Source: an uncultured Acidimicrobiaceae bacterium (GTDB lineage: Bacteria > Actinomycetota > Acidimicrobiia > Acidimicrobiales > Bog-793). Taken from it: a stretch of DNA of 12,019 nucleotides. The stretch's first letter is position 1. The number at the start of each line of letters is the position of its first letter. Location: positions 1 through 12,019 of the forward strand of contig CAIVND010000111.1 of the NCBI GenBank assembly GCA_903907185.1, given 5' to 3'. The notes under the pieces were generated by a model. That model saw only the letters and a program-made list of their open reading frames with translations, was not told the origin of the DNA and did not search any database. The position numbers and the translations under genes were made by a program. Shown here piece after piece: positions 1 through 7,038 of this stretch.

Positions 1-890
1 CTGAGCGCCCAGCCACTGATCGTGAGCTCATCGAGTTTGAGACGCTCCATGACATAGAGGAGCACGAGAAATCCAGCGGGGAGAAGCTCGGTACGTCGAG
101 CATCAGCACCGAGAATCTTGCTTCTACCAGCACGAGTTTCAGATATCACTCGCTCGGAGGCATTCACAATATCGTCATAGGTGACCGTCAGATGATTGAT
201 GTGATCCGGGATCTTCCCATCTCGAAGGGCCGAAGCAATCGTGGCAATTGCAATAAGTGTTCCCGACGACCCTACGAGCAGCTGTGGTCGAAACTCCACA
301 AGCTCATCGAGAACTGAGTCAAGCTCTCTACCGATGTACTTGTTTGCCTTTGCGATCTCGTTCTCTGAGGGTGGGTCGCTGTGAAGGAACATCGTCGTAA
401 GACGTCCAACACCAATTTTGGCGCTTGATGCAAACTGCAATCCTGATGCATCTCCAAGCATCAGTTCAAGGCTGCCTCCACCGAGATCAAGGCAAAGTGC
501 TGGCGATGGATCGAGGACGACGCTCGCACGTATTGCGGCAAAGATCGTCGTGGCCTCTCGGATTCCGTCAATAATGTGGATCTCCACGCCGAGTTGGCGT
601 CGGACTGCCTCCACGAAGGCTGAGCCATCTGATGCCTCGCGCATGGCAGATGTTCCAACGGCAACGATCTGATCGACCTTTTGGGAATCGGCAATCATCT
701 TGAACCGACGCACTACCTCAAAGGCACTATCACGCGCCGACTTGCCAAGCGCGCCGTTCTTTGCAACGAGATCACCGAGGCGCAACATGACCCGCTCTTT
801 GGCTACTGAGGTGAAACTTCCATCGGGTCGGGTCTCGACGACGATCATGTGGAATGAGTTGCTACCAAGATCAAAAGCTGCAATGCGCAC
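1..890 (-). CDS. ppx: Exopolyphosphatase, Ppx/GppA family (3' end cut off by window edge)
   Basis: This enzyme releases phosphate from the end of polyphosphate chains, or hydrolyses pppGpp in GppA-type members, in the cytoplasm. I translated the minus strand by hand from GTG at 888-890 to the left edge: 296 codons with no stop. Visible family motifs are the first phosphate loop DLGSNSFH (residues 7-14), VGTSAMREA (78-86), the conserved Glu-Ala at 112-113, the second phosphate loop LDLGGGSLEL (134-143) and VGSSGT (206-211). The reading ends in ISGWAL, near the usual end of the ~300-residue two-domain core, so only a short tail is missing. An in-frame TAA four codons upstream leaves GTG as the first possible start. 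It lies 27 bp after the ppk stop, so ppk and ppx form a classic pair, but a TAACCT hexamer six bases before the GTG suggests a promoter of its own. The family is certain; exopolyphosphatase versus pppGpp phosphatase is not, though the neighbour favours Ppx. Confidence 0.9.
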   Translation of the reverse strand, partial: MRIAAFDLGSNSFHMIVVETRPDGSFTSVAKERVMLRLGDLVAKNGALGKSARDSAFEVVRRFKMIADSQKVDQIVAVGTSAMREASDGSAFVEAVRRQLGVEIHIIDGIREATTIFAAIRASVVLDPSPALCLDLGGGSLELMLGDASGLQFASSAKIGVGRLTTMFLHSDPPSENEIAKANKYIGRELDSVLDELVEFRPQLLVGSSGTLIAIATIASALRDGKIPDHINHLTVTYDDIVNASERVISETRAGRSKILGADARRTELLPAGFLVLLYVMERLKLDELTISGWAL

Positions 891-896
891 GACTAG

Positions 897-902
897 AGGT
901 TA
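897..902 (-). promoter_or_regulatory. Candidate -10 element (TAACCT) for a leaderless ppx transcript
   Basis: On the minus strand TAACCT sits exactly six bases before the ppx GTG, which would place transcription start on the start codon. There is no Shine-Dalgarno sequence before this gene; the nearby CCTCC is the wrong sense. The same arrangement occurs before ppk, the amidase gene and the PAP2 gene. No convincing -35 is visible. Confidence 0.45.
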
Positions 903-917
903 GGAGGTTTCTCCCGG

Positions 918-3065
918 CTAGCGGCGCTTTCCACGCTCAATGGCAAGCTTCTCAAGCTGCTCGCGGGCTGAAAATTCCAAGGTCGTCGGCACTCGCTCCC
1001 AGGCGCCATCCTCGCCGAGCAGCCAGGCATTCTTGTTATCAGCGAGGTTCATGGAGATGACGACCTCAAGCCGTTGACACAGCTCGGCGTCTCGGATCGG
1101 GATAAGTGCCTCGATACGGTTGTTCAGGTTGCGTTCCATGAGGTCGCCAGATCCAATGAAATATCTTGCTTGGTTCTCAGATCTCTCTAGCTCGCTACCT
1201 GAACCGTCTTCGATAACTGGCCTTCCGAACCGATAGATACGCGAGTGCTCAAGAAACCTACCGACGATCGACCGGACCGAGACGTTCTCGGAGAGCCCCA
1301 CAACGCCGGGACGGAGAGCGCAGACACCTCGAACAATCAGCCAGATCTTCGTACCCGCCTGTGACGCCCGATAGAGCGCATCAATTACCTCACAGTCTGT
1401 AAACCCATTTACCTTGATGACAATCTCACCCTCGGTCCCTAGAGCCGCTTGGGCTTCAATCTGTTCGAGAACCCAGGGCCGAAACCGACTAGGTGCCACG
1501 ATGAGGCGCTGAGTAACCGGAGTCTGGGAAAAACCGGTGAGATGATTGAATAGATTTGAAAGATCGGCGCCGACGACCTCGTCGGAGGTCAAGATGCCGA
1601 GATCCTCGTAGTTGCGAGCGGTATCTGCGTTGTAGTTTCCCGTGCCGATGTGACAGTACCGTCGTATCCCATCAGCCTCACGGCGCACTACAAGCGTCGT
1701 CTTCGCGTGAGTTTTGAGTCCAACGACCCCATAGATAACGTGCGCGCCGGCCTGTTCCAAACGCCGAGCCCATTCGATGTTGCGCTCCTCATCGAATCTC
1801 GCCGTCAACTCGATGAGTGTTGCAACCTGTTTTCCTGTCTCTGCAGCACGGGCCAGTGCAGAGACAAACTTTGCCTCTCCCGAGGTGCGATAGAGCGTCT
1901 GCTTGATAGCCAAAACATCAGGGTCATCGGCTGCTTGAAGGATGAATGCCTCAAATGAGGTAGCAAACGAGTCATAGGGATAGTGCAACAAGATGTCTCG
2001 GTCTCGCAGTACCGCGAAGAGGTCTACCGGTGCATCACCGTCCTGCAAAATCGCCGGCGTCACAGGATTCCAGACCGGTTCGCGAAGATCGGTCCGGTCG
2101 ATGCCGTACAGCGACCAAAGTCGAGCAAGGTCGAGGGGTGCCGTCGATCGATACAGATCTTCCGGGCCAAGCTCAAGTTCGTCGAGAAGGAGATCGACGA
2201 CCTCCTGGGACATTGAGGCATCAATCTCTAAACGGACAGCTCGGCCAAATCGACGTCGACGAACCTCGGTTTCAATCGATTCAAGCAGGTCATTAAGTTC
2301 GTGATCCCCGAAATCAATGTCTGCATTCCTTGCAACTCGAAAGGTATTCGTTGCTCCAATGTGCATTGCCGGAAAGAGCGTGTCGATGTTGTGCGAGATC
2401 ACGTCTTCTAGAAGTACAAATCGCGATCCGTCTCCAAGGTCAACAAAGCGTTTCAGCAGTGGAGGGACCTTGACGCGGGCAAAGCGACGCTCGCCAGTAT
2501 CCGGATCTTCCACCATCACTGCAAGGTTGAGAGAGAGGTTCGAGATATAAGGGAAAGGGTGCCCGGGATCGACCGCCAATGGGGTAAGGACCGGAAAGAT
2601 CTCTCGCTCAAAGATCTCCTTGAGTGCAGCTCGATCCTGTTCACCGAGATCTTTGTAACTAAGAACTGCTACACCATGTTCTGCCAATTCCCCGTGAACG
2701 CACTCTTGAAAAAGACGCATATGTCGAAGATCAAGCTCTATGGTCACCTTTCGGATCTTGGCGAGCTGCTGAGCGACGGTGAGTCCATCTGGAGAGTGTG
2801 CGCGCACCCTGGCATCGAGCTGATCCTTGAGGCCGGCAACTCGAACCTGAAAAAACTCGTCCACACCGTTCGCGAAGATCGCGAGGAACTTAAGCCGCTC
2901 CAGGATTGGCAGCGCCTCATCACTCGCAAGGTCAAGTAACCGACTGGCAAAATCGAGCCAGGAGAGCTCGCGATTGAAGAACCGGCCACAACCAAAGTTC
3001 TCCGGATTCTCAAGTCGGGTATCCCCGACATCAGTGGAAGATATTGCTCCGTTCGTGCTGGTCAC
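918..3065 (-). CDS. ppk1: Polyphosphate kinase 1
   Basis: This kinase reversibly transfers the gamma-phosphate of ATP onto growing inorganic polyphosphate. The protein is 715 residues, the normal length for PPK1. The N-terminal domain opens with FFNRELSWLDFASRLL (29-44); the head domain includes FPVLTPLAVDPGHPFPYISNLSLN (split here as FPVLTPLAVDPG then HPFPYISNLSLN, 157-180). The two phospholipase-D-like catalytic domains follow: GLKTHAK with H453, the residue expected to be autophosphorylated; HIGTGNYN (472-479); GRFLEHSRI with H607, the second conserved His; and the C-terminal RNLNNRIE (645-652). All key residues are present. The start is GTG with no Shine-Dalgarno sequence, and TAGCCT lies six bases upstream. 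It is transcribed divergently from the SEDS gene at 3121 and followed by ppx, so polymer synthesis and breakdown are encoded side by side. Confidence 0.97.
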   Translation of the reverse strand: MTSTNGAISSTDVGDTRLENPENFGCGRFFNRELSWLDFASRLLDLASDEALPILERLKFLAIFANGVDEFFQVRVAGLKDQLDARVRAHSPDGLTVAQQLAKIRKVTIELDLRHMRLFQECVHGELAEHGVAVLSYKDLGEQDRAALKEIFEREIFPVLTPLAVDPGHPFPYISNLSLNLAVMVEDPDTGERRFARVKVPPLLKRFVDLGDGSRFVLLEDVISHNIDTLFPAMHIGATNTFRVARNADIDFGDHELNDLLESIETEVRRRRFGRAVRLEIDASMSQEVVDLLLDELELGPEDLYRSTAPLDLARLWSLYGIDRTDLREPVWNPVTPAILQDGDAPVDLFAVLRDRDILLHYPYDSFATSFEAFILQAADDPDVLAIKQTLYRTSGEAKFVSALARAAETGKQVATLIELTARFDEERNIEWARRLEQAGAHVIYGVVGLKTHAKTTLVVRREADGIRRYCHIGTGNYNADTARNYEDLGILTSDEVVGADLSNLFNHLTGFSQTPVTQRLIVAPSRFRPWVLEQIEAQAALGTEGEIVIKVNGFTDCEVIDALYRASQAGTKIWLIVRGVCALRPGVVGLSENVSVRSIVGRFLEHSRIYRFGRPVIEDGSGSELERSENQARYFIGSGDLMERNLNNRIEALIPIRDAELCQRLEVVISMNLADNKNAWLLGEDGAWERVPTTLEFSAREQLEKLAIERGKRR

Positions 3066-3071
3066 GTAACG

Positions 3072-3077
3072 AGGCTA
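3072..3077 (-). promoter_or_regulatory. Candidate -10 element (TAGCCT) for a leaderless ppk1 transcript
   Basis: TAGCCT on the minus strand ends six bases before the ppk1 GTG. It lies in the 55-bp gap between the divergent ppk1 and SEDS genes, the only non-coding DNA available for both promoters. The identical hexamer with identical spacing precedes the amidase gene at 8203. No good -35 is seen. Confidence 0.45.
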
Positions 3078-3106
3078 GCTGGGCAATGTAAACAAAAGAT
3101 GTCCAC

Positions 3107-3112
3107 TATGGT
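3107..3112 (+). promoter_or_regulatory. Candidate -10 element (TATGGT) for the SEDS gene
   Basis: TATGGT fits TANNNT and ends eight bases before the GTG at 3121, so a transcript would start at or one or two bases before the start codon. An in-frame TGA at 3112-3114 rules out an earlier start. This spacing is two bases longer than that seen at ppx, ppk1, the amidase and PAP2 genes, so support is weaker. Confidence 0.3.
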
Positions 3113-3120
3113 GAGCAACT

Positions 3121-4503
3121 GTGATCGGCTCACTCACGAGGTTGCTGACGAATCCAAGGCGACGTAGCGAACTGGGGCTTCTGTCACTCGGCTCGATCGT
3201 CGTTTTCTTTGGTTACATCCTCGTCTCCCTTGCCAAATCAGATGCGCTCCCCAGTCACCTGATCCTGTTTGTCCTTGGCATGGTCGTGATTATTCTTGCG
3301 GTGCAGGTTGTGAACCGTCGCTACGTTCCCGATGCCGACGGCGTGTTGATGCCAATCGCACTCCTGCTCAACGGCATTGGCTACATCATGATTAGCCGGC
3401 TGGATCCGACAAGTGCCGCCCAACAACATTCGGCTGGCCAACAGCTCGGTTGGACCTTTCTTGGACTCATCATCTACGGCATCGTTGTCGCGCGGATCGA
3501 ACGGGTCAGTGACCTTGAGCGCTTCCGCTATATCCTTCTGCTTATCGCGCTCGGCCTGCTGATCGCGCCACTGCTCCCGGTAATTGGCTTGAACGTCAAC
3601 GGAGCGCGGCTTTGGGTTCACCTCCGATCGCTCGAATTTCAGCCGATCGAGATTGCAAAGATCCTTCTCGTGATCTTTTTTGCCTCCTATTTCATCGAAA
3701 AACGAGAGCTGCTTACAATCTCCACCCGTCGAGTCGGCAACCGACTTGTACCGGACCTCCGAGCATTTGCCCCAATCTCAGTCGCTGGTGCCCTTGCACT
3801 GATGATCATCTTGGGCGAGCATGACATCGGCTTTTCACTCTTGCTTTTTGTGGTCTTTCTCACCATGCTCTGGGTCACTACTGGAAGGTGGACCTATCTG
3901 CTCATTGGAGCGATACTGTTCGCCCTTGCGGCGTTCGTTGCAAGCCACCTCCTTTACCAGGTACATGAACGAGTTTCGGTTTGGCTCAATCCCTGGCGAG
4001 ATCCACTTCAAACTGGATATCAGCCGATTCAGGGAGAGCTTGCGTTCGGCCGTGGGGGCCTCGCTGGCTCTGGACTTGGCCTCGGGAATCCAACGGCCAT
4101 TCCCTTTTACACTAGCGATTTTATCTTTGCTGGCTTTGGTGAGGAGCTCGGCCTCTTTGGAAGCGCAGCCATCGTTGTGGCGTACATGTTGCTCGTTGCC
4201 TGCGGTATCCGAACTGCGCTCAGGGCACGTGGCGAATTTGCCAAGATCTGCGCATTTGGATTCATTGCGACACTTGGATTTCAAGCCTTTTTCATCATGG
4301 CCGGAGTTGTGCGACTACTCCCGCTCACCGGTGTCACCCTTCCGTTTGTCTCCTACGGAGGCTCGTCGCTGATTGCAAACTATGCGCTCTTTGGACTCCT
4401 CATGAGAATCTCTGACGAGGCGAACAAAGACGATAATCAGCCCTCGACACCAGCACGGTCGATGACCTCGAGTGCCACCGTGATGGGAACGAAGGGTCGC
4501 TGA
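3121..4503 (+). CDS. FtsW/RodA/SpoVE-family peptidoglycan glycosyltransferase (SEDS protein), long actinobacterial type
   Basis: This is a multi-pass membrane protein of 460 residues. SEDS proteins polymerise glycan strands from lipid II together with a class B penicillin-binding protein. About ten hydrophobic segments are visible, starting near residues 20-37 and 45-61. Family landmarks are NGARLWVHLRSLEFQPIEIAK (split as NGARLWVHL / RSLEFQPIEIAK, 160-180), LGEHDIGFSLLLF (231-243) with D235 at the place of the catalytic Asp of the usual QPDLGT motif, and LTGVTLPFVSYGGSSLIANY (402-421). The extended N-terminus, HDIG instead of PDLG, and WLNPWRDP in the large outer loop resemble the ~470-residue RodA/FtsW proteins of Actinomycetota. 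The hydrophilic tail (residues 439-460) is encoded over the end of the convergent BFN gene. No class B PBP gene adjoins it in this window. RodA versus FtsW role cannot be settled from sequence alone, so no symbol is given. Confidence 0.93.
   Translation: MIGSLTRLLTNPRRRSELGLLSLGSIVVFFGYILVSLAKSDALPSHLILFVLGMVVIILAVQVVNRRYVPDADGVLMPIALLLNGIGYIMISRLDPTSAAQQHSAGQQLGWTFLGLIIYGIVVARIERVSDLERFRYILLLIALGLLIAPLLPVIGLNVNGARLWVHLRSLEFQPIEIAKILLVIFFASYFIEKRELLTISTRRVGNRLVPDLRAFAPISVAGALALMIILGEHDIGFSLLLFVVFLTMLWVTTGRWTYLLIGAILFALAAFVASHLLYQVHERVSVWLNPWRDPLQTGYQPIQGELAFGRGGLAGSGLGLGNPTAIPFYTSDFIFAGFGEELGLFGSAAIVVAYMLLVACGIRTALRARGEFAKICAFGFIATLGFQAFFIMAGVVRLLPLTGVTLPFVSYGGSSLIANYALFGLLMRISDEANKDDNQPSTPARSMTSSATVMGTKGR
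4437..4503. other. 67-bp tail-to-tail coding overlap of the SEDS and BFN genes
   Basis: The plus-strand SEDS gene stops with TGA at 4501-4503, while the minus-strand BFN gene stops with TGA at 4437-4439, so both strands are coding between them. The overlap covers residues ~439-460 of the SEDS protein, a polar Ser/Thr-rich tail, and residues ~137-158 of BFN, which include part of its conserved core. No intrinsic terminator lies between the genes. Confidence 0.85.
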
Positions 4504-4913
4504 CGCAAACAGAGTGCGATCCCGTCGGAGACTCGACAGGAAAGTGAGCGTTGGCGCTCAGGCCCCGAGACAATCAGCTCGCCGTGAAAGATCCCGTCGA
4601 TGAATTCAGTGATCCGGAGAGTCACAACCTCAAGACTGAAGGCCTCTAAAAGGTTCGACATCAGTTCGTGAGTGAGGGGCCGGGGCGTCGCGATCTGCTT
4701 CGACCCAAAGGAGATCGCAATCCCCTCAGCGAGGCCAACCGGGATCTCGATCTTTCGATGTGGGGCATCGAGCTCCTGGAGGACGACGACAGGATTAGGC
4801 GAGGGTAGATCCATCGTCACTTCGACAAAGGCAAATGGCCGATAGGCCGTCGGTGAACCTCGCTCTGATGATGAGCCCGTATCGACGAAATCCTCTGATG
4901 CAGAATCGCTCAT
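4437..4913 (-). CDS. Bifunctional nuclease (BFN) domain protein, DUF151 family
   Basis: This small cytoplasmic protein of 158 residues has one BFN/DUF151 domain after a polar 25-residue N-terminus rich in Ser and Glu. Family landmarks are VVVLQELDAP (42-51), PRPLTHELMSNLLEAF (77-92), ITEFIDGIFHGELIV (101-115) and RVSDGIALCLRQRPFVPI (127-144). Family members are widespread in actinobacteria, and plant and bacterial relatives have been reported to have nuclease activity, but the physiological role is poorly known. The ATG overlaps the rodA stop as ATGA, so it is translationally coupled to rodA. Its last 22 codons overlap the end of the convergent SEDS gene by 67 bp; on the BFN side this is conserved domain sequence, so it is the SEDS tail that must accommodate. 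Confidence 0.88.
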   Translation of the reverse strand: MSDSASEDFVDTGSSSERGSPTAYRPFAFVEVTMDLPSPNPVVVLQELDAPHRKIEIPVGLAEGIAISFGSKQIATPRPLTHELMSNLLEAFSLEVVTLRITEFIDGIFHGELIVSGPERQRSLSCRVSDGIALCLRQRPFVPITVALEVIDRAGVEG

Positions 4914-6115
4914 CGTCGGCCCGGGGCGTTTCGCTCGATATTCAACACAATTCCTATCGCTATAAAAAATGCAAAGAGTGCAGAACCACCATAGGAGATG
5001 AATGGCAAAGGAATACCGGTAATCGGCATCAGTCCAATCGTCATCCCGATATTTTGAAAGACGGAAAATACGAGAAAGGCAAGTACTCCAGCACAGAGAA
5101 GCTGTCCGAATCGATCAGCAGAGCGAGCAATCGCCCGAAAGATTCGGAACGCCATCACTCCAAAGACCAAGAGCACAGCGAGTGACCCCAAAAATCCAAG
5201 CTGCTCACCGATCGCTGAAAAGATGAAGTCAGCGTATTGGACCGGAACATATTGATTGTTGGTAAAGGCCCCCTGAAAGACCCCCGTTCCACGGAGACCA
5301 CCGGCACCGATTGCCGTCTTTGACAGACACAGATTGTAATTCAGCGGATTATTACAGTTTTGGTTAAGGAATCCCGTGATCCGATCAAGTTGATAGCCAT
5401 GAAGCAGGTGAACCTGAGTTCCCACGACAAACAACACAACAGCAAGTGCGACTCCTGCAGCGAGATAGCGAATTCGAACTCCGGCGACTGAGAGAAGTGT
5501 AAAGAGAACTACACCCAAGATCAGCGTCGTTCCAAGGTCAGGCTGGACCAATACCAACGCCATTGGGACGAGTGCCATGAGCGACATCTTTGCGACATCA
5601 CCACGCGTGTAATTGCCAACATGACCATCGACGAAGTTCGCAATAGAGATCATGACAGCAAGTACCGCGAACTCAGACGGTTGAATGGCAATAGGACCAA
5701 GGGCAATCTCACGTACAGCGCCACCACTACCCGCTGCACTTCCATACCCCGATGCGTGTCCAATGACGCGTACCGCAACAAGAGAAAGAAGCACGAGGCC
5801 GTAGATCAAATTCGCCCATCGTTGTAGCAACCGATAGTCAACAATGATGAAAAAACACATAGCAAGCACTCCGACGACGCCGTAGATAATCTGTCGTTTT
5901 ATGTAATAGGAGGGCTCGCTGGGAATGAGATTCCGTGTCGCAGAGTAGACCATGACGAGTCCGATCGCGGTGAGGATCGCTGTGGAAAAGACAAGATAGA
6001 GGTCAAGATTCCGGAGAAATTCAACGGAGCCCAAGAAGAAATCCTTGGGACTTCCCGGTGGGCGATAGTGAGCCTGGTGCTGGGGCTTTACCCGCTCAAA
6101 CAGCTTGATACTCAC
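4910..6115 (-). CDS. rodA: Rod-shape-determining peptidoglycan glycosyltransferase RodA
   Basis: This second SEDS membrane protein polymerises lipid II during side-wall elongation, usually with PBP2. From GTG at 6113-6115 it has 401 residues, near the family norm. Landmarks, numbered from that start: LGPIAIQPSEFA (140-151), VQPDLGTTLIL (190-200) with catalytic-type D193, SKTAIGAGGLRGTG (265-278), YADFIFSAIGEQLGF (294-308) and TGIPLPFISYGGSALFAF (366-383). The outer loop carries an unusual pair of cysteines, C254 and C263, within LNQNCNNPLNYNLC. The frame stays open to a TTG at 6160, but that would overlap the divergent MscS gene by 26 bp. I prefer GTG 6115, which has TATTCT eight bases upstream. 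BFN follows with an ATGA overlap. The SEDS assignment is firm; the exact start is uncertain. Confidence 0.93.
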   Translation of the reverse strand: MSIKLFERVKPQHQAHYRPPGSPKDFFLGSVEFLRNLDLYLVFSTAILTAIGLVMVYSATRNLIPSEPSYYIKRQIIYGVVGVLAMCFFIIVDYRLLQRWANLIYGLVLLSLVAVRVIGHASGYGSAAGSGGAVREIALGPIAIQPSEFAVLAVMISIANFVDGHVGNYTRGDVAKMSLMALVPMALVLVQPDLGTTLILGVVLFTLLSVAGVRIRYLAAGVALAVVLFVVGTQVHLLHGYQLDRITGFLNQNCNNPLNYNLCLSKTAIGAGGLRGTGVFQGAFTNNQYVPVQYADFIFSAIGEQLGFLGSLAVLLVFGVMAFRIFRAIARSADRFGQLLCAGVLAFLVFSVFQNIGMTIGLMPITGIPLPFISYGGSALFAFFIAIGIVLNIERNAPGRR

Positions 6116-6123
6116 AATCGGCA

Positions 6124-6129
6124 AGAATA
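6124..6129 (-). promoter_or_regulatory. Candidate -10 element (TATTCT) for rodA
   Basis: On the minus strand TATTCT ends eight bases before GTG 6115. The same bases read on the plus strand give AAGAAT (6123-6128), six bases before the MscS ATG at 6135, one mismatch from TANNNT. The two divergent genes may therefore share overlapping promoter hexamers in a 19-bp gap. This is suggestive only. Confidence 0.25.
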
Positions 6130-6134
6130 CCGGT

Positions 6135-7016
6135 ATGAGCACCGCAGCACTGAGCGCCAATGGGGGCTACATCTATAACCTTTTCCATGCGCTAGGGCTC
6201 TCCGACGATTCATCAGCGCATCTGGAATCTCTCCTTACAAAACCGCTTGCCATCGTGCTACTCATCATCGCGACGGTGATCCTCTCCCGCGTCGGCGGAA
6301 GAATCATTCGGCGAGCCCTTGGCAAGATGCATGACCGAGTTGCACTTCATGATGAGGGACGAGCAAGTCGCATCGAGACCGTCTCAAGAATTGCGACCAA
6401 TCTCTGGCGAGTCATCGTCGATGTCGTCGGAATCGTTGTCGTGCTCTCGGTTATTGGGCTCAACTTGACGCCATTTGTTGCCGGTGCGACGGTGATCGGA
6501 GCAACCATCGGCTTTGGCGCGCAGTCGCTCGTGCGAGACTTCCTATCGGGACTGCTTATGCTTCTCGAAGATCAGTATCGAATCGGCGATCTCGTCGTCA
6601 TCAACGAGATTCGTGGCACGGTCGATGAGCTGTCACTTCGTGTCACCCGCCTCCGCGATGCCGATGGTACAGAGTGGTACATACCAAATGGTCAAATTCT
6701 TAAGGTGGGTAACCGAGCGCGTCACTGGTCCCGTACTGTTCTCAACACCGAGGTCAACTCGGCCTGTGAGATAAAAACGGCAACGCAAGTACTTCGGGAG
6801 ACCATGCATCGGGCAATATCAATTCCTGAGATTCAGGGGAAATTGATCGCCGAACCGATGGTCCTGGGTGTCTCGGCCGTAACTTCCGATGCGATCACCA
6901 TCGATATTGAGATTCGCACGCAGCCACTTGTCGAGGCTGAGGTGGAACGAGTTCTCCGTGAAATGGTGATTGAAGCATTACGAACTCACGACATGTTGCC
7001 CCCGCGCCCTTGTTAG
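6135..7016 (+). CDS. MscS-family small-conductance mechanosensitive ion channel
   Basis: This inner-membrane channel opens under membrane tension and lets solutes out after hypo-osmotic shock. It has 293 residues from ATG 6135, close to E. coli MscS. Hydrophobic segments lie near residues 35-51, 91-109 and 114-144; the last is the Gly/Ala-rich pore helix VAGATVIGATIGFGAQSLV followed by RDFLSGLLMLLEDQYRIGD, the most conserved part of the family. The beta domain includes VVINEIRGTVDELSLRVTRL and the hallmark IPNGQI at 183-188. The C-terminal domain is ordinary. The frame also opens at TTG 6105, but that start would overlap rodA and lacks a ribosome site. The rodA start lies 19 bp away in the opposite direction. 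The hydrolase follows 22 bp downstream and may be co-transcribed. Confidence 0.93.
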   Translation: MSTAALSANGGYIYNLFHALGLSDDSSAHLESLLTKPLAIVLLIIATVILSRVGGRIIRRALGKMHDRVALHDEGRASRIETVSRIATNLWRVIVDVVGIVVVLSVIGLNLTPFVAGATVIGATIGFGAQSLVRDFLSGLLMLLEDQYRIGDLVVINEIRGTVDELSLRVTRLRDADGTEWYIPNGQILKVGNRARHWSRTVLNTEVNSACEIKTATQVLRETMHRAISIPEIQGKLIAEPMVLGVSAVTSDAITIDIEIRTQPLVEAEVERVLREMVIEALRTHDMLPPRPC

Positions 7017-7038
7017 CCACCTTGCTTGGACCGAACCG

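Noticed and set aside
2070..2885. 14-base sequence GTTCGCGAAGATCG occurring twice (about 2079 and 2867)
   Set aside because: Both copies lie within ppk1 coding sequence in unrelated parts of the protein; no spacing, array or mobile context supports a functional repeat.
1650..2939. Open frames on the plus strand opposite ppk1, up to 126 codons
   Set aside because: They are antisense shadows of a strongly conserved gene; their translations are low-complexity Arg/Ser-rich with no recognisable motif.
3821..4372. 183-codon plus-strand frame inside the SEDS gene
   Set aside because: It is an alternative reading frame of a well-supported membrane protein, with no domain pattern of its own.
6105..6160. 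Longer starts for mscS (TTG 6105) and rodA (TTG 6160)
   Set aside because: They would make two divergent genes overlap head to head, both begin with rare TTG, and neither adds recognisable family sequence.
6970..7038. Hydrolase start at TTG 6970, inside mscS
   Set aside because: It adds 23 residues that are only the mscS end read in another frame; GTG 7039 or 7048 leaves a normal signal-peptide-like N-terminus.
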